NCBI GenBank assembly: GCA_031835245.1
Contig: JAVKOQ010000066.1
Location: forward strand, 158,029 to 222,028
DNA length: 64,000 nt
Direction of reading: 5' to 3'
DNA from: Balamuthia mandrillaris
Lineage: Eukaryota > Discosea > Longamoebia > Balamuthiidae
Shown here: piece by piece, positions 52,701-63,975 of the stretch
How the letters are laid out: each line of letters opens with the position of its first letter
Numbering within the stretch: position 1 is the stretch's first letter
The notes under the pieces: generated by a model
Told to the model about the DNA's origin: nothing
The model's input: only the letters and a program-made list of their open reading frames with translations
Databases searched by the model: none
Translations under genes and position numbers: made by a program

Positions 52701-55700
52701 TCGTCTTCTTCGTCGTTGATCCCGTTCTCCTTCGTCTCCTTCTTCACCTTCTTTTGCTGTAGCTGTTTTGGCCAAAGCTGGTGGAGGAGGTAATGCTGCT
52801 CCACTTTGTTCCTTTTCTTTTTTGTTCTCGGCAGTTAAAAAGTCGAAAAAGTCATCTTCTCCGCCTTCTTCACCGGTTTCCGGAACAATGGATGGAAGAG
52901 CCGCAGCTAATGCTGCCGATGTTGATGTTGATGTTGATGCAGAAGAGTCGCGCGATTTTCTGTTTCTTCTTGGTTTGGCGTCTGGAGCAGCAAACAAAGA
53001 GGAGTCATCCACGTCGTCTTCATCAGCAGCTCCAGCTTGGCCGATGATGTCAAACAAGTCGTCTGTCTTCTTCTTCTCGGGTCCAACCGCAACCTCCGTT
53101 TGTTGTTCTTTCTTCTTGGAAGAGCGTTTCTCTCTTCTCTTCTCTCGACGTTCTCTTCGTTCTCGTCGCTCCTTTTCTTTCTTGGTTTCCTTGTTCGGCA
53201 CTTCCTCCTTTGCGTTGCTCTTCTTTTTATTCTCTCGTTTATTTTCTTTTTCTCCTTCCTTTTCTTTCTCTTTCTCTTTTTCTTTCTCCCTCTCTTCCGT
53301 CTGTTGTTTTGTCGCTCTTCCTGCAGCACCAACTCCAAATCCAAGACCATCATCACCTCCAAACAAACCGCCATCATCCAAGAAGCTTGGAGCGCTTGGA
53401 TCGAAGAGAGAGGCGGTCTCGTCTTCATCCAAGAAGGAAGCGAAGATGTCATCCGGATCTTTGGCTTTCTTTGGCGGTACAGCTGCTTTTTCTTCGTCAT
53501 CTTCAGCCTTTTTCTTTGGTTGACGTTTCTTTGATGTTGGGAGTTTTTGCTTCTTCTCAGGTTTCGCCTTTACTGTTTCTTTTGCTGCTTTTCCTTCGTC
53601 TTCATCATCGCTGAACAAGTTCGAATAGCCTTTTTCGTCTTCTGGTTCTTTCTTCTCTTCATTCGATGATTCATCGTCCAAAGAGGAATCTGACTCTGAT
53701 CCGGTTTCAAACTCGCTGTCTTTCTCCTCTTTCTTCGTCTTCTTCTGTTGCTTCCCTTTCTTGACTGGAGCGGATGCTGATGTCGACGTCTCAGTCGTAG
53801 CTGGACCCGTTACTTTTGCGTCCTCCTCCGTGTCAGTGAAATCTTCATCTTCATCTTCCTCCTTCTCTTTCTCTTTCTCTTTCTTTCGTGGCAAATCATC
53901 AAAGTCGGAGATGTCTGAGAGGTCACTGTCATCATAGTCACTATAGTCGGAAGAGTACTCATCCAGATCACTGTAAATCTCTCCTGATGACAAGTCGTCC
54001 AACAGTTCATCATCCAAAGCATCCACATCAGAGAATTCCTGATCGGTAATTTCATCATCCGACACCACAAACATGCCACAGTAGTCATCTTCGTTGAACT
54101 CGCTCGTTCCTATGACATGGGGCAAAGGACGACGCGTGTACTTGTCCAAAATGACAGCTTGCGAAGCAGAGGCAGCAGCAACGGCAGCATCACTCGACTC
54201 TCCCGCTCCCTCTTCTCCTTCTGCTGTTGTTCCGATGAATGATGAAGCGGCTTGTTGCATGTTTTCTACGGAAAGAGCAGATAATTTGAGGGCTTGTAAA
54301 CCGTTTGTGATGGCGTCTTGGTATTTTGGCTCCAGTATCCTTCCCACTTCCTCATGTGTCAACTCTTCGTCCTTTCTCTTTGTTGTTTCTTTTCCGACAC
54401 TCTCTTCTGCTTCTGTTGCTTCTTTTCCTTCTTCTCCCTGTTTTCCTTCCTCGCCTTCCGCTGACAACAAAGTCTCATCCTCTTCGTACACTCTGTTCTC
54501 GATAAACTGAGAGTTTGCTAACATCAAGAAATGATTAAAGGTGTTATGCAGCTTCACGTTGGCAGCCGTCGTCTCATAAATGAGAGAGTCCACCTCATCC
54601 TCTACCGCCTTCGTTCTAGCCTGTAGTCGCTGTTCGAGGTTTTGGAGGTAAAGCAGGAAGCCAGAGTCGGAGGCCAGAGTAAACTTGTCGGATCGTCGCA
54701 ACTCTTTCAGATTCCACATTCTCTCCCATGAACGTTCTTCTGGTGCTGCCGCTGCTTTGTTGATAGTTTCGTCTGTTGTTGCTGTTGATACGACTTGTTG
54801 TGGTTGCGGTTCGTCATCAGGAGTGAGAGAAGCGGAAGAAGAATGAGGAGGAGGAAGATGAGGAGGAAGAAGAGGTGCGTCGATGGTTCCAACAGAAGGT
54901 GCGTTCGTTGTTGTTGTTGCTGTTGTTGCGGTTGCTTCTTTGTCATCTCTTTCATCCTCGTCGTCATCTTCTCCTGCAGCACCCGGTTTATCCAATGAAG
55001 GAACAGGAGGAGCTCCAAATACGACAGACAGCCTCTTTGCCAGCTCTGCAATGTTCTTCGAGGCTCTCTTGTTGATGGCAGAAGGATCGACTTCGGGAGC
55101 CTTTGGCCTGTTATTTTTGGGAGCTGAAGGTGTTGGCGGTCCCTTCTTATCTCCTCCTTTTGCTTTCTTCTCCTTATCATCGTCGTCAAATTCACTGTCG
55201 TCATCCTCGCTGAAGTCTTCATCAGAAAACTCGTCCGAGAGATCGTCGTCATCGCCTGCTCTCTTTTTATTTTGCTCTCTTTTCTCCTCGCTAGCGTCGT
55301 CCTCGTCCTCCGAAGAAAGGTCAGAAGCTTTGCCCCGTTTCTTCGGCTCTTGAATGGTCACTCTCTTCTTTGCCTTGACTTGTACTGCTTCTTCGTCCGA
55401 AGAGAGATTGTCCTCATCAGAGCCCTCCTCCCCCTTCTTTTTGTTTGTGCTATGACCGTTGCCTTGCGCCACGACGCGCGAGTTCGTGGCTGCCGGTTGC
55501 TGCCTCTTGTTGTTGTTCTTCAAGAACTTGGCGGCGGCGGCAGCGTCTTCGTCGTCCTCATCCGAGGCGGAGGAGGCGTAGTCGTCGTACTCGTCGTCGT
55601 CGCCTCCCGCTTTTTTGTTATTGTTGGCTTTCTTGTCGCCGTTCTCTTTCCCGCCGCCGTCCTCGCCCTCGTCGTCGGAAGAGAGAAACAGGGAGGACGT

Positions 55701-55823
55701 CTTTTTATCTGCAGTTTTGGAGGAGGAGGAGGCCTTTTTCTTCGTGTCCGCAGCGGCGGTTGTTTTTTTGGGGTTCAACCAGTCCTCGTCGTCGTCCTCC
55801 AACCAAGCCAACGGATTGCTCAT
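49727..55823 (-). CDS. FAM21/WASHC2-like subunit of the WASH complex
   Basis: Two exons, 55823-50246 and 50172-49727, total about 2007 residues. Residues about 361-470 match the FAM21 head: ERMWNLKELRRSDKFTLASD, ETTAANVKLHNTFNHFLML, NSQFIENRVYEED. The rest is a disordered acidic tail with many L-F-acidic motifs (EDLFAGES, EDLFADVP, EDLFADPS, DDLFVDP, DDLFASTP), which in FAM21 bind retromer VPS35. Late come LNPMAMLPGAKPPSKR and a capping-protein-binding-like RPTMSNVKRRLPSRG. The end, FDVFADPLAGPKKKGGG, recalls the animal C terminus. The protein links WASH and Arp2/3 to retromer endosomes. An extra 350-residue acidic N-terminal extension (MSNPLAWLEDDDEDWLNP) is unusual. Animal proteins are about 1340 residues. 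Confidence 0.92.
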
Positions 55824-56975
55824 TCTTCCCCTCTCGTGTCTCTTTCTATCTTGTTTCTGCACAAAACGAAAATCTATCAATATCAATAATAAAGAGAGAG
55901 AAAGGGGAATGAATGAATAAAAGGGAAAAAATGTATAAATAATAGAACAAAAAGAAACAAACGTTTAATCCAAAAAAAAAAAAGAGAAGAAGAAAAAGAA
56001 GAGATCAACATTGAGGAAAAAAAAAAAATGAACCGGCGAAAAAAATCTTTTTTAATGTCAACCAAAAACATCATCATAAAAAAAAGCGAAGAGAGGGGGG
56101 AAAAAAACCTTTTTTTTTTTTTGGGAGGGCCCTGTCCTCCCTAGCAAGATCTGGAGAGAGAGAGAGAGAGAGAGAAAAAAAAAGAGGGTATGAAGAACAA
56201 ACGGCTTCTTCCCTCTCGCTCTCCTCTCTTCTCTTTTCTTTGTGGCTTTTTTTTTTCTTTGCATTAAAATAACTTTTCTTTTTGCTTTTCGAAGCGAACG
56301 CTCCTCAGGCAGATGTTCGATTGAGACTCGCTGCGGCACATTTACCCAAAAACAAATGTCCAACCAGCCAATCGCGGCGTGTTTTGCCCTGAGAAGTAGA
56401 ACGGCGAATGTTGGACGTAATTCGCTCTGGTTCTTGGAGCATTATGTCGACAATAAATACCCAGATGTCTACAAGAAAGAAAAAAAGTAGTCCGTGGCCA
56501 TTTTTTTCTTTTTTCTTTATGCTTTGCTATTTGACTGAAAAGAAATGGCGAGGGAAAAAAGGGCAGCAAAAAAGTCCCTCCGCTTCCCCGCTACTTTCAG
56601 CAGGGGAAAATTAGCGTCGACAAGGACCACTGTCAAACCCTACCATTGCGCGGGAGTCATTTGACGGAAGAGAAATGGCAAGGGATAAAACCGCAGCGAA
56701 AAAAGTCTCTGCCCTTCCCTGCTACTTTGAGCGGGGAAATTTATTGTCGACAAGGACCCACTTTCCAACCAAGCCGCTGCGCGTTGTTCCCTCCTTCTGT
56801 TTGTTGGTTTCTGGGGTGCAGACCAACTGCAGCATTTGTGCAGCGTTGCATGTTTTCCACCACCAAATACCCCTCAGGCAAGCTGGTTTTTTTTTTGTAA
56901 AATTTTTCCACGAATTTTTTGTTGGCAAAAAAGACGGTTAGAGGTCAGAAAAGAAAAAGAAAGAAGAAAAATAAT
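55824..56975. promoter_or_regulatory. Divergent intergenic region (FAM21 / GATA-AMN1)
   Basis: About 1150 bases. The left third is AT- and GA-rich. A short open frame at 56356-56490 (MSNQPIAACFALRS...NSLWFLEHYVDNKYP) has no splice partner and is not called as a gene. Two 130-base direct repeats lie at 56529-56788. Confidence 0.4.
56529..56788 (+). repeat. Two diverged 130-base direct repeats
   Basis: Copy 1 56529-56658 and copy 2 56659-56788 both start ATTTGAC and share AGAAATGGC, GCAG, GTCGACAAGGACC and a CTACTTT stem-like core (CCCCGCTACTTTCAGCAGGGG in part). Identity is roughly 75 percent by eye. Confidence 0.7.
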
Positions 56976-59900
56976 ATGGGGGACAAGGAGAAGAGAGGCG
57001 GGACTTCCTTCGTGCTCTCTCGTGGCAGTGCTGGCGACGAAACCGTGCTTCCCTCTTCTTCCTCTGCTCTCCTGCCTGGTGGTGGTCCTCCTGCGCTGGC
57101 AAAAGCCTCCGCCACCGCTTCCGCCTCTGAGGCTGAGCAGCAGCAGCAAGCCACATCAAAGCGTAGCGTTGGGGGGAATGTGAGCCACAAGGTGAGCGCC
57201 ACGGGCAGGGTGCTAAACTTTTTCAGCCACTTTCTCAACAGCAAGGACAAGCCACACAGCGGGAGTAGGGAGGAGGCCACAGGGAAGGAGGAAGAGGGGG
57301 TGCCCACCGCTACCGCGACCACTACTTATTTTCAACAATGGAAAGAGAGAAAGGGGAGAAAACGAACGAGACCCATGATGATGATGGATGGAGAACAAGC
57401 AGAAGGAGAAGGAGCAGGAGAAGCAGAAGGAGGAGGAGGAGGAGGAGGAGGAGGAGAGGAGGAGGAGGAGGAGGAGGAGGAGGAGGGAGGAGGAGGAGGA
57501 GGAGGAGGAGGAGGAGGAGGAGGAGGAGGAGGAGGAGGAGGAGGAGGAGGAGGAGGAGGAGGAGGAGGAGGAGGAAAGCGAGAAGTAGCAGAAGCACGAG
57601 AACGAGGAGAAGGGTCGAAAAAGACGACGACAGGGGGAGGAGGAGAACCGGCAAAGATGTTGAGAGAGCTGCAGGAGGAGGAGGAGGAGGAGCGAGCTGC
57701 TGCTGCTGATGGAACGCCCACGAAGAGAAGCCGAATAGGAGAAGAAAACGTTGCGGCCGCCAACACAAGGGAAGTAGGAGAGGGAGCAGAACGAGAGCCA
57801 ATACAAAAACAAAAGCAAGAGCGGAGAAAGGAGGAGCAAGAGGAGGACGAAGACGAAAGTGACGACGACGAAAAGACGGAAGAAATGGATGAGTTTTCCT
57901 TGTTTTCAGAGCTCACTCTACTTCGACAAGGGCAAACAGCAGAGGGAGGACGTTACCAACAAAAATATTTGAGCATGGATGAGGAGCTGGCGAAGCTGCT
58001 CGCCGGGGAGGAGGAGGCTGAGATCCAACGGCTGGCGGAGCAGGAGAGACTGGACGCGGAGTTTGCTAAACAACTGGCTGCCGCTGCTGCAGCCGATGAA
58101 GCAGAGATAGAGGGAGGATCGGGAGGAGAAGAAACCAGGAAGAACCCTTCGGAGGAAGGAGCAGAGGAACAACAACGAAGAGGGAGAGGAACACAGATGA
58201 CGTTGCGGCGGCAACAACCACAAAGACAACGCATTTGTGAGGTGGAGGAAGAACAAGAACAAAAAGTGTGCGCTCGTTGCTCTGAAAATCCGGACGGATG
58301 GCCGGCCTCTTCCGCACAATGGAAAAAAGGTCCCACTGGACCGAGAACGTTGTGTAACCATTGTGCTCTCTCCTATCGGACTGCGACAGGGAACGAGAAG
58401 CAGGAATGGATGGATTGGGCGTTCGCCAAGAAGGTGGAGAATGCAAACGAAGAAGAGGCAGAAGAAGATGGAAGCGATTTTGAGTCGAATTATAGTGATA
58501 CGGATGTGGAGGAAGAAGGTTGGGGCGAAGCTTTGCAGGGGATCACGGCTGCCGCTACTCATCAACGCAAAGAAGGAGATATAAAAGGAAAGGGAAAGGA
58601 GGAGGCAAGCGGAAGTTCTCTTCTTAGTCCGGGAAAAAAGCGGACCGCATCCAAGAAGAATTCAGCCAATAATGATGGAGCGAAAAAGAAAGCCGTGAGC
58701 GTGTTGCAACAACCAAGTGCACCTGCTTTCATGGCGGCGGCGGGGTCTGTGATAGATTTGACAGAGGAGGAATGCTCCAATGAAGACTTTGCTGAGTATG
58801 AAGCTGATGATATCAGTCAAAGGTTTTGGGAGGCAGTTGAACATGTCGATCCCTTGCTTGTAAAGACACACGCTCTCTTTTCTGGTGGAAGAAATTCTCC
58901 AACAGAACAAACGCGAAGTGGAAATAACATAGCCAAAGAAATTGAGGACAGTATTTTTAATTCTACCGTTTTCCCGGAACGACGACAACAACGACAAAGA
59001 AGAAGAAGATTCGGTCTAAGCGATGATGAAGACGATGATGACTATCGTGAGGAGAATGATGATCAACAAGAAGGAAGAAGGTCAACAACAACGTTGACAG
59101 AACTTGACTTGAGCGGAGATGCTACGGTGGAGTCGTTGCAGGGTATGCGCTTGCCGTGCCGTCTGGAGAGTCTCAACCTTTCTCGCTGCTGTAACTTGAC
59201 ACAGTCGGGGTTGGCCTACCTGCCGGCTGGCTTGCAAAAGTTGTCGCTGGCTTATTGTGCTATTACGGATATGGCGTTGTTGCACCTCCCACATGTTCTT
59301 CGGTCATTGGGTAACTGTTCTTCCTGTTCTTCCTGTTCTTCCTTCTCCATTCAGTCATCCCTTCGTCTTCTTGCTTCGGCTTTTCTGTCTTCTCGTTATT
59401 TCTTTGCTCAAAACAACAATTCAACACAAAAAAGATCTAAGTGGATGCACAGAGATAAGCAACATGGGTCTTCAACAGCTGCCTCGCACCCTCCAACATC
59501 TCGACCTAAGCCACTGTCCCCAAATCGACCAAACGGGATTGCGCCTGCTGCCTCCCTGTCTGACTTCTTTGGTGCTGGATCACAACGCGGCCCTCACTGA
59601 CGCTCATCTCTCTTTTCTCTCTCCCGTGTTGCTGCCCCGTTTGACTCGCTTGAGCCTTATCGCCTGTCCGCAACTCACCAACGATGCGCTTTCTCATCTT
59701 TGTTGTTTCTTCTTCAACAACAACAATTTGCAGCTGATGAGCATCAATTTAGTTGGAAACGAGAGGATTGATAATGAAGGCCTGTCCAACTTTTTGAATG
59801 CACTTAAACTCAAAGCCGGAAACGAGAGCAACAACAACAAGTTCAACATGCAACTTGAAACGAGGCCATCCAATTCTTCTTCTTCTTCTTCTTCTTCTTC

Positions 59901-60150
59901 TTCTTCTTCTTCTTCTTCTTCTTCTTCTTCTTCTTCTTCTTCTTCTTCTTCTTCTTCTGCATCTTCTTCCTCTTCTTCATCTTCTAATGATGACAACAAA
60001 GCGGCCGATATCAGTAATCGGTCGTTATCAATGACACCGTCGCCGCAACAACACGAATTGGATTTGAGGAGTTGTGGCGTGAAAGCGAGAGAGACCACCA
60101 ACCAAGTTGTGGAGGAGCTTTGGCGCTTTGGCATTTCTGTTTTGTTGTAA
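56976..60150 (+). CDS. GATA-like zinc finger fused to AMN1-type cysteine-containing LRRs
   Basis: Two exons, 56976-59310 and 59435-60150, total about 1016 residues. The N-terminal third is low complexity with a long Gly/Glu run. A GATA-like finger at about 430-465 reads CARCSENPDGWPASSAQWKK, GPTGPRTLCNHC: the spacing between Cys pairs is longer than in classical GATA fingers. A WASSAQW-type insert replaces TPEWR. After an acidic region, LRRs of the AMN1/F-box-LRR kind begin (LTELDLSGDA, LESLNLSRCCNLTQSGL, LSLAYCAITDMAL | DLSGCTEISNMGL, LDLSHCPQIDQTGL), interrupted by the intron. Then a poly-Ser run and a final HELDLRSCGV. Nuclear adaptor or ubiquitin-related role is a guess. ATG 56976 is the first in-frame ATG. 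Confidence 0.82.
57430..57575. repeat. (GGA)n trinucleotide run within coding sequence
   Basis: About 145 bases encoding Gly and Glu runs in the GATA/AMN1 gene. Frame is maintained, and both frames GGA/GAG are open, so slippage would not always truncate. Confidence 0.9.
59876..59958. repeat. (TCT)n run encoding poly-Ser
   Basis: About 27 TCT codons in the second exon of the GATA/AMN1 gene, between the LRRs and the last LRR-like segment. Confidence 0.9.
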
Positions 60151-60355
60151 GAGGAAGGAGAAAAAGAAGAAAAAGAAAAAGAAGGTTCGTTCTTTGTCTC
60201 TCATAATTTTTGTTTCTTGCTAAAACTTATAATTGTTATCTTTTAGTACAATTTTTTTTGAAAATTTTTTTTTTACATAGGGATAAACAGGAAACAAACC
60301 AAAAATGTCTTTGAAAGATTTTCTCTCTTCTCTCAGCGGATGTGCTGAGCCTCCA

Positions 60356-62560
60356 TTACTTTTCATGTCTGTCTGAGGGATAGTGGTGTTGATACATTTG
60401 TCGGAACTCGTCTTCTTCTTCTTCTAGTCCTTCTTGTTCATCTTCATCAGTTTCTTCTGCTTCGTCGTCGTCGTCATCTTCTTCGCTATATTCCTCCTTT
60501 TCATCTTCCTCCCACATCATCATCTCTTCTTCGCTCCCTTCGCTGCGTGATGATGGAAGCGGAGAAGCGGAGGCAGAAGGCCGACACAGAATGTTCTCTA
60601 AGCTCGCCATATTGCCGTTATGCTGCGAAGAAGAAGAAGAAGAAGATAATGATGAAAGTGGAAACGAAGAACCAGTTGATGATGAAGAAGAGGAGGAGGA
60701 GGAAGTGGGCAACGACGAAGAAAGAAACGAAGACGAAGGACTTCCTTCCGTTCTTTTGCTGACTTCATTGCTGGAATTACTGGAATTGTTGCCATTGCTT
60801 GCATTGTTGAAATTTCTGGAATTACTGGAATAGTTGGCATTGTTTACATTGCTGGAAGGGCTGGAATGATTGGAATGGTCTTTGAGCGTCTTGGCGTAAC
60901 GGAGGCCGCAAGCGTTACAGAGCTTGGCCTTGCCGGTGGGTCCTCTCCGCCACTCTGGCGTTTTGGACGTGCCGCACGAGGCACACTTCTTGTTGGTTAC
61001 TGGCTTCTGCTTCCAAAACACATAGACGAAAGAGCAACCGTTAGCAAAAAAACAACAACATAGAAAAAAAAAAACAAACAGAAGCAACGAACAGGTTTTG
61101 TTTTCCAAACGAAGACTTGAGGACCCGTTGCCGGGACCGTTTCGTGTGTACTGGCAGGGGTGACTTTAGTTTCATGTTGCTGTTTTTTGTGGCTCTTTGG
61201 ACTCAGATGTGCGTCCATATGAAAGGAAAGCAGGCTCGACCGGGGAAGCAGGCCGTTGATGAAAGGTGCGGAGGTGGAAAGCGGCTGGCTGAGGTGCGGA
61301 TCGTTGGGCATGTTTGAACAAGAGGAACGTCGATGAGTGTATTGCGGTGAATGTGATCTGGAGGTTCGAGGTAAGGAAGAGTGGGAAGGATGGTTACTGC
61401 TGTTTTGGCTGATGTCCGTGATGTTACTACTATGGCTAACAACCGCTGTGACGGATTGACTTCCGTACGTATAACTGCTTGCACGGGGCTTGATGGGTGT
61501 TGTGGTCTCTTGTTCATGATTTGAATGATTAGGCGAAGGATGATGCCGATGTCGAGGATAATGTGGGGAAAGAAACGGAGAGGCAGATGGAGATGGTATG
61601 TCTTCAGCAGACAGACTGTAGTTCTGAGAGAGAGAGTTTGCAGAAGAAACATCAGGAGAGGCGTCTCCTGATTCTAGTTGTTCTTGTTGATCCAGCAAGG
61701 ACATAACGGCACTGCATCTCTGGCTCAAACACGGATCCGAGAACGCTCCTCTCCGGTTACGAGTATCTATGGAGGGGAAGGAGGTGGAAGAGGAGGAAGC
61801 AGAAGACGGCGTGCTGTTGCTGGATGCTGAAGACGAGGAGGAAGATGAAGAAGAGGGTAAATACATTTGAGGAGTATGAGAGGAATGTTTCAAGAGGTAA
61901 AAGTGGTGAAGCATGGTGTTGATGAGGTCGTTCATCTCTCGCTCACCCGGACAGTTGGGAGTTAGCCGAACGCTTCCAGCTTCTCCGGAAACAGAAAGGT
62001 TGTATATCAGCTCACTAACTTCGCGAATCTGAACAGGAGACAGGAAGAACCGTAAAACAAGAATGGATTAGCGTTCAAAATAAAAATGAATGGGACTGGC
62101 TCATAGCCCAAACCTTTGTCCAGTGAAGTTTGTGGCGAAGGGCAGAGTCCTCCTGAGCTTCGGCAAAGTATTGCAACGAAGGTAAAGGACCGGCTTCTTC
62201 TGCCGGAGGGTCTGATGTGTGATAAAAATGTGCAGGGTAGGACACATGAGGCATGTTAGTGGATGGCGGAGCTGAGGAGGAGGAGGAGGAGGAGGAAGAA
62301 GAAGAAGAAGAAGATGAACGGCGGGAGGAAGTTAAACGTGGCATGGCTTGAAGGGCTGGGGTATGTGAAATCCCCCTCACTCCATTATTATTATTTATTA
62401 TATCGCCCGGAGATGAAAGCACCGTAGGAGAAGAAAAGGAAGACAAGGAAGGAGAGGAGTTATGATGTTGTGGTTGGTGTCCTCCCGCAGATCCAAAAAG
62501 AGAACCTGAAGGGGAGTAAAGCGCGCGTTGAAAGTCGGCCAGACTTTTGTTGTGGCTCAT
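60356..62560 (-). CDS. Canonical GATA-type zinc finger protein
   Basis: Three exons: 62560-62114, 62028 to about 61111, 61006-60356, total about 671 residues. The finger near residue 460 is classical: CASCGTSKTPEWRRGP, then TGKAKLCNACGLRYAK. Upstream are Ser- and His-rich regions and a conserved-looking helix IREVSELIYNLSVSG; downstream are Asn/Ser runs and an acidic tail (DDDDDEAEETDEDEQEG). It is a sequence-specific DNA-binding regulator of WGATAR-type sites by family. The end of exon 2 could be 61111 (GTTTGG) or 61117 (GTCTTC), both in phase. It converges on the GATA/AMN1 gene with 205 bases between stops. Confidence 0.88.
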
Positions 62561-62739
62561 CTTTCTTGGTTTTCGGGCTCCCCCTTCGACTCTCGTTAGC
62601 TTTAACAGAAAAAGAAGGATGAAAAACACCACTTTTCCTGATCGTTTGGTGCCGAAAGTAAGCTAAAATACAAAACTCGTTTGAACAAAGAGCAACAATA
62701 CTTCCACTCCGTTTAAACAACACAAAATAATACAACACA

Positions 62740-62893
62740 ATGGACTCCGAAGAAACGGTTTGCGACCCGAGTATCTCGAGCGTGGATTTCGCTGATTCTA
62801 GAGAATTGTGTCTGGCAACCAAGTTCCGGAAGAACCCTTTCCGACAACCCGATAAGGTAGGGTGTGGTCAAATCCCAAAACGATTTGCTTTGT
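62740..62893 (+). other. Possible small open reading frame, 51 codons
   Basis: ATG at 62740 reads MDSEETVCDPSISSVDFADS and ends at TAA 62893. A GTAGGG donor at 62857 could join it to plus-strand frames at 63122-63199 and 63230-63379, but those lie antisense to real CSL4 exons. No family recognised. It might be a short gene or chance. Confidence 0.25.
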
Positions 62894-63125
62894 AAGGAAA
62901 ACGCCGTTTCACCAAAGCGGGAAATGATTGGATGATTTTGGGAGGCATATTTTGTGTCGACAATCGGGACGACGTGGGATTTTGTCGACATGAAGAGAGG
63001 AGAGGAGCGAGGAGACGAGACAGGAGAGAAGAGACACGAGATAAGAGAGACAAAGAGGAGAGAAACGAGGAGAAGAGAAGAGAAGCAGCAGAGAAGAAGT
63101 TTTTTGATGGTTTGTTTGCAGAGAG

Positions 63126-63880
63126 TTAAACAACTTTGGCCACTTTTCGAGACTCCACGACTTTGGTCTTTGGGCACTGCATCTGGTTCCAGCTTATTGG
63201 TATCATTGTGGAACCTTTTTTTTTTCCAGGACGTCCGGTTGTTAAGAGCAAAGGAAGAGGAAGAAAGGAGGACGAGGAAGCAGGCAGAAAGTGAAAAGGA
63301 GAATAAGAAGAACAAGAAGTTACCGGCCATAGACGTGGCAAAGACAACGCCTAGCTCGTTCTTTGCTGTGGACAAATAATAAGAACGAGAATCTCCCAAA
63401 GATATCTTTAACAAATGGTAGCAAAAGTCAGTCACTATCCTCTCCGCTTCTGCTGTGTGTGTTGGTTTTTTTTTAAAAAAACACGCACCACTTCAGCTCG
63501 TACAATGTCGCCAGGCCGGAAGGACTTGTATATCTCCACTTTGTCCACTTCTGTTGCTCTTACGTCTTGCGTTCTGGCCATTCGTTTATTCTTTGTTCAG
63601 TAACATTGGACAGAAAGAGAGAAGAAAGAGAGAGGGAAACAGAGAGAGAGAGAGAGAGAAGAGAGGAAAAGAGAGAGGAAGAGAGAGAGGAAGAGGAAAG
63701 AGAGAGAGAGAGAGAAGAGAGAGGAGGCATAGCAGCAGAAGAGAAAGATGAGAGAGAAAGAGAGAGAGAGGAAAAAAAATAAAAGCTGAACCTTATGATG
63801 CCTCTGAAAGTCTCTTTCAGGGCTTTGGAGCCAACACACAAAATGTCCACACTGGCAAACCTTGGGTTCACACGTATGAC
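63126..63880 (-). CDS. CSL4: Exosome subunit CSL4 (EXOSC1), 3' part; 5' exons lie beyond the window
   Basis: Four minus-strand exons are visible: 63880-63792, 63573-63489, 63405-63324, 63214-63126. They read VNPRFASVDILCVGS and FRGIIR; DVRATEVDKVEIYKSFRPGD; SLGDSRSYYLSTAKNELGVV; MIPISWNQMQCPKT to the stop. This follows CSL4 closely, including the S1-domain end and the C-terminal zinc-ribbon region with C in QMQCPKT. CSL4 is a cap subunit of the RNA exosome and helps RNA entry. The preceding exon must lie right of base 64000, after a (GA)n-rich intron. Confidence 0.93.
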
Positions 63881-63914
63881 CTTTTTTTGTGTTTGTTTAG
63901 ATCAGAAGATGAAG

Positions 63915-63925
63915 CTGAAGTGAAA

Positions 63926-63972
<47 letters not shown>
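63915..63972. repeat. (GA)n microsatellite
   Basis: About 50 bases of pure GA within the CSL4 intron at the right edge. A similar GA-rich tract lies at 63610-63775 in the next intron. Confidence 0.9.

Positions 63973-63975
<3 letters not shown>

Noticed and set aside
56356-56490. Short frame MSNQPIAACFALRS...YVDNKYPDVYKK, faintly reminiscent of small mitochondrial proteins
   Set aside because: Only 44 codons, no introns or neighbours to extend it, and the resemblance is too weak to name a family.
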